Translations under genes and position numbers: made by a program
Assembly: GCF_000189755.2 (NCBI RefSeq)
Contig: NZ_KI912183.1
Span: forward strand, 1,242,257 to 1,306,256
Length of the DNA stretch: 64,000 bases
Origin: Desulfotomaculum nigrificans DSM 574
GTDB taxonomy: Bacteria > Bacillota > Desulfotomaculia > Desulfotomaculales > Desulfotomaculaceae
Reading direction: 5' to 3'
Shown: positions 54,745 to 63,844 of the stretch, one piece after another
How the letters are laid out: each line of letters starts with the position of its first letter
Numbering within the stretch: the first letter of the stretch is position 1
Notes under the pieces: model-generated
Seen by the model: only the letters and a program-made list of their open reading frames with translations
What the model was told of the DNA's origin: nothing
Database searches by the model: none

Positions 54745-55461
54745 ATGAACAGGTTAAAAATCTGTCTTCTACTTTCGTTTGTCTTAGCTGCCCTGCTAAT
54801 TGCCACCCCGGTGGAAGCAGCCCAGTCTAAAACAGACAAAACAAATATTATTTGCATTTGGACAGATAAGCAAAAATTAAAAGCACTTACCATCATGACC
54901 TTTGATAGTATCAGTGGCAAAGTTGGTATCCTTAGTGTCCCCCTGTTTACCCACCTGGACATTAATGGACACCAGACCACCATTGAAGCTTTATGGAACC
55001 GTGAAGGACGGGCGGGTGTCTCCAGACGCCTGGCGGAATTACTGGAAATCACCATAGACGGTCAGATAACCTTTGACCAGCCGGTGATTGAACAAGCCAG
55101 TGGTGTCATCGGTCCCTTTGAGGTTAAGGGGCACCGGTCCACCCTGTTGCAGGCCTTTGAGGATACCAGAACTGAACGCCGTAAAGATGATCAGGACGTA
55201 CTGCGGGCCATCGCCGCTAACATCATTTCCCCCGGCGGCCTAACCAAGGTTCCTAAACTGCTGTGGCTGTTTACCACCCAGGTGGATACCAATATCCATC
55301 CTGAACTGATGCTGCAGATTTACCGGGTCATGGACCACCAGGGTCCCACTATATTAACCAAAAAAGCCCTCAGAGGCAGGGACTATTATCAAGACGGCTA
55401 CCGTTACCGTTACGTGGAGCCCGCTACCTGGAAGAGTATCATGCATGAAATAAGCGCTTAG
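54745..55461 (+). CDS. Exported LytR-CpsA-Psr-like protein
   Basis: A 238-aa protein with a signal peptide (RLKICLLLSFVLAALLIATPVEAA). ALTIMTFDSISGKVGILSVPLFTHLDING resembles the LCP core beta strands, and FDQPVIEQASGVIGPFEVKG and RRKDDQDVLRAIAANIISPGG its later motifs. Key residues of active LCP enzymes are not clearly present. It is probably a divergent wall-attached LCP relative. It lies 50 bases after the MCP fusion gene. Confidence 0.55.
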   Translation: MNRLKICLLLSFVLAALLIATPVEAAQSKTDKTNIICIWTDKQKLKALTIMTFDSISGKVGILSVPLFTHLDINGHQTTIEALWNREGRAGVSRRLAELLEITIDGQITFDQPVIEQASGVIGPFEVKGHRSTLLQAFEDTRTERRKDDQDVLRAIAANIISPGGLTKVPKLLWLFTTQVDTNIHPELMLQIYRVMDHQGPTILTKKALRGRDYYQDGYRYRYVEPATWKSIMHEISA

Positions 55462-55480
55462 CTTGTCGGCTAAGCGCTTA
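55451..55480. terminator. Bidirectional terminator
   Basis: TAAGCGCTTA-GC-TTGTCG-GC-TAAGCGCTTA, 12 bp, overlaps the LCP-like stop codon. Confidence 0.8.
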
Positions 55481-55489
55481 TTGATTAAA

Positions 55490-55681
55490 TCAAGCGGTCA
55501 TGGCCATTAAAAGCCCCAGTATAAAACAAATTAAGCCCACCGCTGAAACAACAACCCACTTCCTGGTTTGCCGGTACTGCCCTGGTCCCGGTCCAAACAT
55601 CTGACCTAAAAAGAGTTTCATAATACCGGCAAATAAAATAATACCGCCGGCCAAGACAAAGAAAAACCCAACCGCTAACAT
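55490..55681 (-). CDS. Small two-span membrane protein (63 aa)
   Basis: Two hydrophobic segments (AVGFFFVLAGGIILFAGIMKLF and VVVSAVGLICFILGLLMAM) around a short polar loop. The ATG has GGTGGAGC upstream. It is the first gene after bshC on the same strand. The function is unknown. Confidence 0.55.
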   Translation of the reverse strand: MLAVGFFFVLAGGIILFAGIMKLFLGQMFGPGPGQYRQTRKWVVVSAVGLICFILGLLMAMTA

Positions 55682-55695
55682 AAAACCGCTCCACC

Positions 55696-57315
55696 TTAGT
55701 CTAAAAATAAAATTACCTGCCCATGGTGAGCCGGATTTATAGCCTGGTAAATATCTTTTAATATTTCCGGACCATACTTCATCAAATAAGGAAAGATGTT
55801 ATAAACCCGCTCCTGCCATTGATCCAGGGGATGTACCATATGATTAACCTTAGTTAACTGCCTGATGGCCACCTCGTTATTCTTACGGTGGCGTTTGTTT
55901 ACCTTTTCCTCCAAAGAATTAACCAACCGCATTAACCGGCGCAAATTATCCTGCCCAATCCCCTTTAACCGGGGGTCAATACCGGCTATTTCTTTTACCA
56001 AACGACGCTGGTGCTCCGCTAATGTCTTGCGAAAATCGTTAAACTTAGTTTTAAAGCCCACCTGATCCGCCTGCTGCAGGTAACGGGTAATAAACTCAGC
56101 CACCCCGCCGGGGATTTCTGCCGCCGGTACCTGGTATTTGGCCATTAACTTGGCCACCAGGGGTTCCACCAGGGTTAGATTAGGGCGGGGGAAAATAATG
56201 GGCATAGTCTGCCCAAAGTGCTTAAAAATTTCTCCCAATAAAGCAAAATATCCGATCTCCCCCGGTCCCCCCACATAGGCCAGCACCGGCAGCAGAACTT
56301 CCTGGACCACCGGTCGTAAAATCACATCAGGACTAAAAAGCTCCGGTCTGGCCAGGGATAACTCGGCTAATTCACCGGCCTCCCAGGTAATGGTTGCTTC
56401 CCGGTTACAAAACTGACCGTTTCTAAAATATAGGGCCACTCGCTGACCCTGCCAATATATAAACAGGTGCACCTTATCCGGTTCACTCTGTACCTGGGGC
56501 TTAAAACCCAGGTCAGTCACCCTGGCACAGGCCATGGTCAATAAGTTGTTTACCTCCGGCGCGGTAGTTATAGCCCGGTGAAATACACCGGCTGACAGCC
56601 GGCGTAACGGTGGGAGCAAAGGGTTAACCAGCACCAACCCGTAATCTCCCAGGAGGTAGGTCATTAACCTACCAAACCACCGGGCCAGATCTTCCGAGGT
56701 GCGAGAGGTTTCTCTTAGTAATTGCAAACCCGGCTGCTGCCAGCCTACAGGGGGTGTAAGCTGCTCCAACTGCTCCAACAGCAGTGTTATTTCCGGGGGG
56801 ACCGGCAGATGGCCCAGGGAAAAACGACCGGCAGGCCGATCAGGCAGACTAATCCTTTGCGGCCCTTGGGAAGTGGGTACATATATGTGGTTAACCTCGG
56901 CAAAATCATGATCATCGGCGCCGATCCAAAAGACCGGCACCACCGGCCGGTTAAGCCGTTGGGTTAGTTGGCCGGCCAACTTGATGGCTCCCATGGCTTT
57001 ATAGATGGTATAAAGGGGACCGGTTAAAATACCTGGTTGTTGTCCGGTTACCACAGCCAGGGCCCCGTTGGCCAGCAAATCTATATTTTGCCGGGTGGCT
57101 GCCCCGCAGCCCAGGGATTGGTTAAACTCCTTTAAAGCCATGGCTAATTGCAGACGATTTTGTTTATCTCCACCTGTCAGGTCATGACAGCGCACCATAA
57201 AATCCTGCTGCCGGTGGGGGTTATAAGCAAAAAAACGGCTTACCCCGGGAAAATTTTCGATGTAGGCCCGGGCCAAAGCCTGGGGGTAAGACGCCGCTAT
57301 TTCCTGCACACGCAA
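55696..57315 (-). CDS. bshC: Bacillithiol biosynthesis cysteine-adding enzyme BshC
   Basis: A 539-aa protein. AVVTGQQPGILTGPLYTIYKAMGAIKLA is characteristic of BshC, with VVPVFWIGADDHDFAEVNHIYVP following; a C-terminal coiled-coil-like region (NDFRKTLAEHQRRLVKEI) completes it. BshC adds cysteine to glucosamine-malate in bacillithiol synthesis. BshA and BshB are not in the window. Confidence 0.9.
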   Translation of the reverse strand: MRVQEIAASYPQALARAYIENFPGVSRFFAYNPHRQQDFMVRCHDLTGGDKQNRLQLAMALKEFNQSLGCGAATRQNIDLLANGALAVVTGQQPGILTGPLYTIYKAMGAIKLAGQLTQRLNRPVVPVFWIGADDHDFAEVNHIYVPTSQGPQRISLPDRPAGRFSLGHLPVPPEITLLLEQLEQLTPPVGWQQPGLQLLRETSRTSEDLARWFGRLMTYLLGDYGLVLVNPLLPPLRRLSAGVFHRAITTAPEVNNLLTMACARVTDLGFKPQVQSEPDKVHLFIYWQGQRVALYFRNGQFCNREATITWEAGELAELSLARPELFSPDVILRPVVQEVLLPVLAYVGGPGEIGYFALLGEIFKHFGQTMPIIFPRPNLTLVEPLVAKLMAKYQVPAAEIPGGVAEFITRYLQQADQVGFKTKFNDFRKTLAEHQRRLVKEIAGIDPRLKGIGQDNLRRLMRLVNSLEEKVNKRHRKNNEVAIRQLTKVNHMVHPLDQWQERVYNIFPYLMKYGPEILKDIYQAINPAHHGQVILFLD

Positions 57316-57405
57316 AGGAAATCCTCCCTAATTAAGTAGCTTTAAGAACACCTTACAATATTTTTCTCTTTTTTTCGGTTTAATCCTGCCGCGGCGGCCC
57401 AGGGC

Positions 57406-58101
57406 CTAACCACTTTTCCCGTGATACTTGGTAAAGGCAGCTAAAATCCCGCCAATAAATAAAGCCGAGTACAGGAAGCCCGCCAGGGAAACAATGATGG
57501 CGATAAAAACAGCCAGATTACCCCGGGGAGTGATATCCCCATACCCCACACCGGTAAAAGTAATCACCGTAAAATACAGCAAGCGCAGTGGTTCAGTGAC
57601 CGGGCCCGAGCTGTCTATAAAGGAACAGGGGTCAATATGGGACACCAGTAAAATCAAAGTATATAGATTAAATATAATGATCAACAACCAGGATACAATC
57701 ATTAAAACCGGAAAAAACCGACTGCTGCTGCGCCCGGTAAAAACCACCCCGGGTGATAGCAGGCAAAAGGCGATGCCCCTGCATATTTGATAAAAGCTTA
57801 AGACCAGCCCCGCCAGCATGATACCTTCCACCAGCAGCCCCGGAATTAAATCCTGCAGGATAAAGATATACAAAAAGGGTACCATTACAGAACAAACAGC
57901 TATCCGAAAAAACGTCGATTCAACGACATGATCAAGCAATAACCTGTGGGTAATAAAGATGATGGTGTTAACTACATTAACCGGCGGTTTCCCTGGCTGC
58001 TGCCGGTTAACAGGGCCAAAGGAATGGACTAATAGCAGAACTGTTCCTAACAGGGCCAGGATTATGGCTAAACTATGCAGCAGGTGAAATAATCCGGCCA
58101 T
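57406..58101 (-). CDS. Potassium-channel family membrane protein
   Basis: A 231-aa protein with about five hydrophobic segments. The pore loop VITFTGVGYGDITPRGNLAVF carries the TxGYGD-type selectivity filter, followed by an inner helix (FIAIIVSLAGFLYSALFIGGILAA). The ATG at 58101 has GGGGAGATG upstream, better than the GTG/ATG further up. There is no RCK domain. It likely conducts K+; gating is unknown. Confidence 0.78.
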   Translation of the reverse strand: MAGLFHLLHSLAIILALLGTVLLLVHSFGPVNRQQPGKPPVNVVNTIIFITHRLLLDHVVESTFFRIAVCSVMVPFLYIFILQDLIPGLLVEGIMLAGLVLSFYQICRGIAFCLLSPGVVFTGRSSSRFFPVLMIVSWLLIIIFNLYTLILLVSHIDPCSFIDSSGPVTEPLRLLYFTVITFTGVGYGDITPRGNLAVFIAIIVSLAGFLYSALFIGGILAAFTKYHGKSG

Positions 58102-58229
58102 ACAATCATCTCCCCTAACCATTACCCTTATTTACTATATTCCGCCGGGGTAACAGGTTAGAAGAACAAGATCTCCTTGGGCCAACAGGGTACTTCCGTT
58201 ATCCCGTCTAATTTTCCAACCAAAACAAA

Positions 58230-58252
58230 ATACCGGGAAATTACCCGGTATT
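58230..58252. terminator. Bidirectional terminator
   Basis: ATACCGGG-AAATTA-CCCGGTAT with T-rich flanks, between fmdB-like and the channel gene. Confidence 0.78.
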
Positions 58253-58289
58253 GTTTTAGTTACAAACTGTAACTATTTTCCTATATGCC

Positions 58290-58520
58290 TCAGCCGCCGG
58301 AATTGCAGCCGCCGGAACTACCGCTGTCTGATTTGGGAGCGCCGGTGGAAGCACTATCGGCCGGTCTGCCCACGGAACTGGGTAAGAAGGGGGCCGATAT
58401 CTTTTTCTCTACGTCAGTATGGCCACACTTGGGGCACTTAATTTCATCTTCCCGCCCGGCCAACTGTAATTTTTCAAAAACATGACCGCAGGCTTTACAG
58501 GAAAACTCAAAAATGGGCAT
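58290..58520 (-). CDS. FmdB-family zinc ribbon protein
   Basis: A 76-aa protein starting MPIFEFSCKACGHVFEKLQ, with CxxC (SCKACG) and CPKCGHTDVEKKIS, the FmdB zinc ribbon. The tail is Ser/Gly-rich and Cys-containing. GAGAGGTGATTG precedes ATG 58520. FmdB proteins are small regulators or metal-handling proteins; no target is clear. Confidence 0.85.
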   Translation of the reverse strand: MPIFEFSCKACGHVFEKLQLAGREDEIKCPKCGHTDVEKKISAPFLPSSVGRPADSASTGAPKSDSGSSGGCNSGG

Positions 58521-58649
58521 AGTTGCAATCACCTCTCACGCTAATTTAGTGAACGACTATGGTTTATTCGCCATAAGTCAACAAATTCCTGCCAACAATT
58601 TGCCCTCTCAAATAGTATCTCCCACCGGAGAATAATCCCAATCAAAAAC

Positions 58650-58669
58650 CCACGGTTGCCAGACCGTGG
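58650..58669 (-). terminator. Terminator of the 151-aa gene
   Basis: CCACGGT pairs with ACCGTGG, followed by GTTTTTG on the minus strand. Confidence 0.65.
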
Positions 58670-58686
58670 ATTTTTAACAGATCAGC

Positions 58687-59142
58687 CTATGATATTTTAA
58701 CCTCACGATACTTTTGGATTAATGCTTCCAACTCATCCAGAAAATCCTGCAATTTATCCGGTTTTTCCTCCATAAATCTAACTAACCGTTCTTTTGCTTC
58801 GGCTATCGGGTCTGCCACCTGCATGGTGCCGGCCACAGGTTGGTAAGTATCTGGAGTTTGCTGGCAGTCGGCATCTGTATAAGCAGCGGCGGGTTGTTCC
58901 ATGGCCGGGAGGTGCACCGGTTGGGTGGTAAACGGAGGGGGGTCGGGTTGGGCCACCGCCTTTAGGGAAGTTTCAAAGTTTTTCATTTCCCCACGAATTA
59001 CTGACAAAGAATTCCTGGTGGCCTCCAATGCGTTGGCAAATACCTCTAACTGTCTTTCCAAATTGGGATTGGCCTGGCTAAACAAAGACAGACCAAACAG
59101 CATCATACGCGGATCCCTAAATGCCGGGTGAGTCCTAAACAT
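58687..59142 (-). CDS. Uncharacterised 151-aa coil/linker protein
   Basis: A helical N-terminus (LERQLEVFANALEATRNSLSVIRGEMKNFETSL) is followed by a Pro/Gln-rich linker and a short helical C-terminus (AKERLVRFMEEKPDKLQDFLDELEALIQKYRE). It starts MFRTHPAFRDPRMMLFG. GAAAGGAGT precedes the ATG. No family is recognised. Spore or coat association is conceivable. Confidence 0.5.
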   Translation of the reverse strand: MFRTHPAFRDPRMMLFGLSLFSQANPNLERQLEVFANALEATRNSLSVIRGEMKNFETSLKAVAQPDPPPFTTQPVHLPAMEQPAAAYTDADCQQTPDTYQPVAGTMQVADPIAEAKERLVRFMEEKPDKLQDFLDELEALIQKYREVKIS

Positions 59143-59203
59143 TTGTATTTTACTCCTTTCAATAAACTTTATTGTCTATAATACGTATGACCCTGGCAAA
59201 TGG

Positions 59204-60343
59204 TCACATATTTTTCCATCTAGGCCTATGCCGACTGCGGCCGGTGACTGTGGTATGCTCATAAATGCGAAATACTTTGTGCACTTTACCCCCGGTGGCG
59301 GAAGTAATAATGCTGTTCATCTGATCGTTACGATCCATAATCAAAGATAGCTCCGCCTGCCGGTAACCCTTTCTAATTAAGGTGGTCATGGCTTTGTCAA
59401 TTAACAAGGCCACCACTCCCCGGCGCCGGTACTCCGGCACCACGGCCAGCACCCCCACCCGGACTGACTTAGGCCGGATGAAGAATGGCAGCCACCGGGC
59501 CCCCCCGGACCTGCGGGCGGCCCGCAGCCAGGGTCCGGTATCCGGCATAATTAAACAAACACCCACCGGTTCCCCCTTTACCTCACAAAAGGTAAGCAGG
59601 TCGGGATCGGCAAAGCTCCTCAAACCGGCCAGGTTATAAGCTGCTTCCGCAACGTCCATCGGCACAAAGCCCCACTGGGCAGTCATGGCCAGATTGTGTA
59701 TTGCCGACAGCCGTTTCCCTTCCCCCACCGGGTCATTAAGATTAATGGGGCGAACCCGAATACCGGGTATGCGGGCGGCGCGCCGGGCCACTGCAGTCAA
59801 CCTGGCCCGCTGTCCGGTAAATTCCGGCCGCCACAGGTAAGCATATAAATCCAACACCTTGGTGAAACCTGCTTCCTCGATTAACTTAACATAATAAGAC
59901 GGGTTGTAGGGCATCATTACCTGGGGCGGCATATCAAATCCCTCCACCAATAATCCCACCTGCTGGGTGGTATTGAGAGTCACCGGCCCCTGCATCACCC
60001 TTTTTCCCCGGCCGGCCAGACTCCCTGCTGCCGCCTTGAGCAGTGCCCCGGCCACCTCCGGATCATCAACCGCTTCAAAACAACCAAAAAAACCGATATG
60101 CTTATCCGGCAGCAAATCATCAGTGATGGCAGCAATGCGGCCCACCGGCTGATCATCCGCCAGGGCCACAAATAATTCTAAATGAACATGTCTTAACAAC
60201 GGATTCAGCTGCGGGTCAAACATCTGCCTTTGGCTTTCCTCCGGTAAAGGAGTCCAAAGGGGATCATGGCGGTAGATTAACCGGGGCACTTGAAAAAAGG
60301 CCTGCCATTCCTCCGGCCGCTGCACCTTAATCACGTCTAACAA
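59204..60343 (-). CDS. GNAT-family N-acetyltransferase-like protein
   Basis: A 379-aa protein. FVALADDQPVGRIAAI and the C-terminal VRVGVLAVVPEYRRRGVVALLIDKAMTTLIRKGYRQAELSLI are the GNAT signature, the latter the acetyl-CoA pyrophosphate loop. The domain is much longer than a simple GNAT. The substrate is unknown. It is divergent from cooS. Confidence 0.72.
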   Translation of the reverse strand: MLDVIKVQRPEEWQAFFQVPRLIYRHDPLWTPLPEESQRQMFDPQLNPLLRHVHLELFVALADDQPVGRIAAITDDLLPDKHIGFFGCFEAVDDPEVAGALLKAAAGSLAGRGKRVMQGPVTLNTTQQVGLLVEGFDMPPQVMMPYNPSYYVKLIEEAGFTKVLDLYAYLWRPEFTGQRARLTAVARRAARIPGIRVRPINLNDPVGEGKRLSAIHNLAMTAQWGFVPMDVAEAAYNLAGLRSFADPDLLTFCEVKGEPVGVCLIMPDTGPWLRAARRSGGARWLPFFIRPKSVRVGVLAVVPEYRRRGVVALLIDKAMTTLIRKGYRQAELSLIMDRNDQMNSIITSATGGKVHKVFRIYEHTTVTGRSRHRPRWKNM

Positions 60344-60481
60344 TTTAACTTCCCCCTTTACTACTGCCAGTCTATGAATTAACCAGGACTAAGGTGAAAA
60401 AAGCCGGAGATCAACAACTCATTTCTTGCATGAATCTCCTGGAATGGGAAAAGATATAAAAAAATCCAAGGAGGTATATTA

Positions 60482-62398
60482 ATGTCCCGAGAAGCAATAT
60501 CGCACCGTCAGGACGGCCGTATCAGCGTCCACGACTCAGTCCAGGAAATGTATGAAAGAATTCATGCCGATGGCCTGAGTAACGTGTTTGACCGTTACGA
60601 CCCCCAGGCTAAAATTCGCTGTAACTTCTGCGTTGAAGGGGTCAGCTGCCAGCTATGCACCGGCGGTCCCTGCCGTATTTCCGATAAAGTAGGAGCCACC
60701 CACGGGACCTGTGGTATTGACAGAAACGCCATGGCCATGCGGGATATGTTACTGCGCAACATGATGGGTACCTCCACCTACACCCACCATGCCTATAACG
60801 CTTTCCGCACCCTGAAGTCCACTGCCGAAGGAAAAACACCCTTCCAAATCACCGATGTGGACAAACTGTATTGGATGTGCGACAAGTTGGGCATTGACAA
60901 GAGCGGCAGCAAAGAACAGGCGGCCATCCGCCTGGCTGACTTCTTGATCACCCAGTTAAGCAGCGGTTATGATGAGCCCCCCAAGCTGGTGGAAGTCTTC
61001 GCTCCGGAACCACGCAAGAAGAAGTGGCGTGAACTGGCCATTTATCCCGCCGGTGTAATGCATGAAATTAAGGACTCCGCCGCCAGCTGCCTGACCAACG
61101 TTGACGGCGACCATGTATCCATGGCCAAGAAGGCCCTGCGACTGGGCATTGCCACCATTTACGGTTCCCAAATACCGCTGGAAATGGTGCAGGATATTTT
61201 ATTCGGCACCCCCACCCCCCACGAAGTACAGGTGGACCTGGGTATTATGGACCCTGACTGTGTCAACATTGTCTTTAACGGCCACGAACCCTGGATTGGC
61301 GTAGCTTCCATTCTGGCCGCCAGAGATCCCCAAAACCAGGAAAAGGCCCGGCAGGCCGGGGCCAAAGGAATTAAAATCACTGGTTCCATCGAATGCGGCC
61401 AGGAGGTTCTGCAACGCTTTAATATGGATGGTGTATTTAACGGTCTAACCGGTAACTGGCTGGCCATTGAACCGCTGCTAGCCACCGGTGCCGTGGACGT
61501 TTTCGCCATGGATGAAAACTGCTCACCCCCGTACATAGCTCCCTACGCGAAAAAATACCAAATTACTCTGGTATCCGTTAACGACCTGGTACGCATCCCC
61601 GGGGTAGAAAAAAACTTTGACTATAAACCGCCGGAGGCCGGTAACATTGCCCAACAGCTGATTGACATGGGCATCGAAAACTTCAAAAAGCGTAAAGAAC
61701 GCAAAATAGAACCTAAAGTACCCAACAAGGTCCAAAAAGCCATCGCCGGTTTTTCCACCGAGGCAGTGCTTAAAGCTCTGGGCGGCAAATTAGATCCCCT
61801 GCTGGATGTCATTAAGGCCGGTAAAATTAAAGGCGTTGCAGCCCTGGTGAACTGTACCACCCTGGCCACCGGACCCCACGACTATATGACTGTAAACGTA
61901 GCCAAGGAATTAATTAAACGGGATATCCTGGTCATCAGCGGCGGCTGCGGTAACCATGCCCTGGAAGTGGCCGGTTTGTGCAACCCCGATGCCGTGGGTC
62001 TAGCCGGCAGCGGCCTGCAGGATGTCTGCCGGACTCTGGGTATGCCGCCGGTACTTAGCTTCGGTACCTGCACCGATACCGGTCGTATGTCCATGCTGGT
62101 GACCGAAATTGCCAACGCCCTGGGTGTAGATACCTCCGACCTGCCGGTGGCTGTTACTGCACCTCAGTATTTAGAACAAAAGGCCACCATTGATGCCCTG
62201 TTCGCCCTGGCCTTCGGCATGTACACGCACCTGGCCCCCACTCCCCCGGTAACCGGCGGTCCGGAGTTGGTGAAACTGCTCACCGAAGATCTGGAGGGGC
62301 TCACCGGCGGAAAAGTGGCCCTGGCCAATAATCCGGAGGAAGCCGCCAGGGGCATGGAAGCACACATTCTGAAAAAGCGGCAAGCCCTGGGCATCTAA
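60482..62398 (+). CDS. cooS: Carbon monoxide dehydrogenase catalytic subunit (anaerobic, Ni-Fe-S)
   Basis: A 638-aa monofunctional CODH that oxidises CO to CO2. CNFCVEGVSCQLCTGGPCRI (about 48-67) supplies the D- and B-cluster Cys residues. The C-cluster ligands appear as His in FNGHEP, Cys in SIECGQEV, ENCSP, VNCTT, GGCGNHALE and FGTCTDTGR. GGAGG precedes the ATG. The gene is alone: no CooF, CooC or acetyl-CoA synthase gene adjoins it in this window, so the electron partner must be encoded elsewhere. Confidence 0.94.
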   Translation: MSREAISHRQDGRISVHDSVQEMYERIHADGLSNVFDRYDPQAKIRCNFCVEGVSCQLCTGGPCRISDKVGATHGTCGIDRNAMAMRDMLLRNMMGTSTYTHHAYNAFRTLKSTAEGKTPFQITDVDKLYWMCDKLGIDKSGSKEQAAIRLADFLITQLSSGYDEPPKLVEVFAPEPRKKKWRELAIYPAGVMHEIKDSAASCLTNVDGDHVSMAKKALRLGIATIYGSQIPLEMVQDILFGTPTPHEVQVDLGIMDPDCVNIVFNGHEPWIGVASILAARDPQNQEKARQAGAKGIKITGSIECGQEVLQRFNMDGVFNGLTGNWLAIEPLLATGAVDVFAMDENCSPPYIAPYAKKYQITLVSVNDLVRIPGVEKNFDYKPPEAGNIAQQLIDMGIENFKKRKERKIEPKVPNKVQKAIAGFSTEAVLKALGGKLDPLLDVIKAGKIKGVAALVNCTTLATGPHDYMTVNVAKELIKRDILVISGGCGNHALEVAGLCNPDAVGLAGSGLQDVCRTLGMPPVLSFGTCTDTGRMSMLVTEIANALGVDTSDLPVAVTAPQYLEQKATIDALFALAFGMYTHLAPTPPVTGGPELVKLLTEDLEGLTGGKVALANNPEEAARGMEAHILKKRQALGI

Positions 62399-62440
62399 CT
62401 ACAATTCTCACGTTACCGGGATTTTACACTGTTCAAGACC

Positions 62441-62470
62441 TTGACAGCTAACCTTTAACGTGACTATAAT
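62441..62470 (+). promoter_or_regulatory. Sigma-A promoter of proBA
   Basis: TTGACA (62441-62446), 18 bases, TATAAT (62465-62470), just before the T-box leader. Confidence 0.8.
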
Positions 62471-62476
62471 AGTGTA

Positions 62477-62717
62477 AATTAAACATGCGGCTATGAAGGA
62501 GAAAAGTAAAATTCCCATGTCTGACAGAGAGTGGGACTCGGCGGCTGGAAGGTCCCTCAGACTAAGAATTTGAAACCCCGCTCCGGAGCTGTTCGGGAAT
62601 AACCGAACCGGTGGCCCCCGATATCAGGCAAAGAGGGAATGCAGGAGTTTGCCTGCATTAACGAAGGTGGTACCGCGAAAGTGAACCTTTCGTCCTTTGG
62701 GACGAAAGGTTTTTTTA
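62477..62717 (+). ncRNA. T-box riboswitch upstream of proB
   Basis: The leader has stem I (with CAGAGAGTGGGACTC, GGCTGGAAG), the T-box sequence AAGGTGGTACCGCG (62664-62677) and the terminator AACCTTTCGTCC-TTTG-GGACGAAAGGTT plus T-run (62684-62717). In T-boxes uncharged cognate tRNA stabilises an antiterminator. The specifier region near 62567-62577 (TTTGAAACCCCG) is compatible with a CCC codon, which the tRNA-Pro(GGG) at 49934-50010 would read. This fits proline control of proBA. The specifier is inferred. Confidence 0.88.
62684..62717 (+). terminator. T-box regulatory terminator
   Basis: AACCTTTCGTCC-TTTG-GGACGAAAGGTT followed by a T-run; alternative to the T-box antiterminator. Confidence 0.88.
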
Positions 62718-62743
62718 TTTATCTTTATTCAGGAGGTGTTACC

Positions 62744-63844
62744 TTGGAACAGCACAAGAGAATTGTCATTAAGATCGGCAGCAGCAGCCTCACCAACCGT
62801 CAGGGCTTACTGGATGAACCCCGGATGTCTGCTCTGGTCCAGGGCATTGCCTCCCTTTTTGAGAAAGGCTGGCAGCCAGTGCTGGTCTCCTCGGGAGCGG
62901 TGGCTGCCGGATTGGGACATTTGGGCTGGCACCGGGCCAGCCTGACCATGCCGGAACGTCAGGCGGCCGCTGCCGTGGGGCAAGGTTTGTTAATGGAAAA
63001 ATACAATGAGCTATTCCTGACTAAAGGTATTAAAGTAGGGCAAATATTACTGACTAAAGAAGACCTGGCCGACCGGCGCCGGTACATTAATGCCCGCAAC
63101 ACTTTAAACGCCCTGCTGAACCGGGGAGTGCTACCCATTGTTAATGAAAACGACACGGTGGCCTTTGCCGAAATCCGCTTTGGTGATAACGACACCTTAA
63201 GTGCCCTGGTGGCAGGACTGGTGGAGGCAGAACTATTAATCATTCTTACCGATATTGACGGGCTGTACAGCAGCGACCCCCGGAAAGACCCTGCGGCTAA
63301 ACTGATACCGGTGGTGCGGCAGGTGGATGAAAAAATCGTGCAAGCCGCCGGCGGCAGCGGCAGCCCGGTGGGCACCGGAGGTATGCGCACCAAACTGGTG
63401 GCCGCCCGCATTGCCGCCCGCAGCGGCATCCGTACCGTGGTAACCAGTGCCGCCCATCCGGAAAATATTATTGATATTGCCGCAGGTAAACCTGCCGGCA
63501 CCAGTTTTGAACCCGCCGCCAATTACCTGAAGAGCCGTAAGCAATGGATTGCCTTTGGCAGCGTACCCAGGGGTACAGTAATGGTGGACGCCGGGGCCGC
63601 CAGGGCCATTACCAAAGACCATAAAAGTTTGTTGGCGGTGGGGGTAGTGCGGGTTAAGGGAAACTTCCCCGCCGGCAGTGTGGTCTCGGTGGTGGATGAA
63701 CAGGGCCAGGAATTGGCCCGGGGTATCTCTAACCTGTCAGCCGAGGACCTGCGTCTGGTACTCAAAAATCCCCGCTGGGGTCAGGAAGTTATTAACCGCG
63801 ACTGGCTGGTATGTGAAAGGAGTTTTGCTTATGTCAACTGTTAG
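62744..63844 (+). CDS. proB: Glutamate 5-kinase with C-terminal PUA domain
   Basis: First step of proline synthesis. RIVIKIGSSSLTNRQG opens the kinase, ERQAAAAVGQGLLM and NENDTVAFAEIRFGDNDTLSALVA follow, and the C-terminal ~80 residues (GTVMVDAGAARAITKDHKSLLAVGV) form the PUA domain. AGGAGG with a TTG at 62744 gives 366 aa; the longer frame reads back into the T-box. Its stop overlaps the proA start. Confidence 0.93.
   Translation: MEQHKRIVIKIGSSSLTNRQGLLDEPRMSALVQGIASLFEKGWQPVLVSSGAVAAGLGHLGWHRASLTMPERQAAAAVGQGLLMEKYNELFLTKGIKVGQILLTKEDLADRRRYINARNTLNALLNRGVLPIVNENDTVAFAEIRFGDNDTLSALVAGLVEAELLIILTDIDGLYSSDPRKDPAAKLIPVVRQVDEKIVQAAGGSGSPVGTGGMRTKLVAARIAARSGIRTVVTSAAHPENIIDIAAGKPAGTSFEPAANYLKSRKQWIAFGSVPRGTVMVDAGAARAITKDHKSLLAVGVVRVKGNFPAGSVVSVVDEQGQELARGISNLSAEDLRLVLKNPRWGQEVINRDWLVCERSFAYVNC

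Noticed and set aside
62639-62743. N-terminal extension of proB
   Set aside because: These codons are the T-box and terminator; the AGGAGG site and TTG at 62744 mark the real start.
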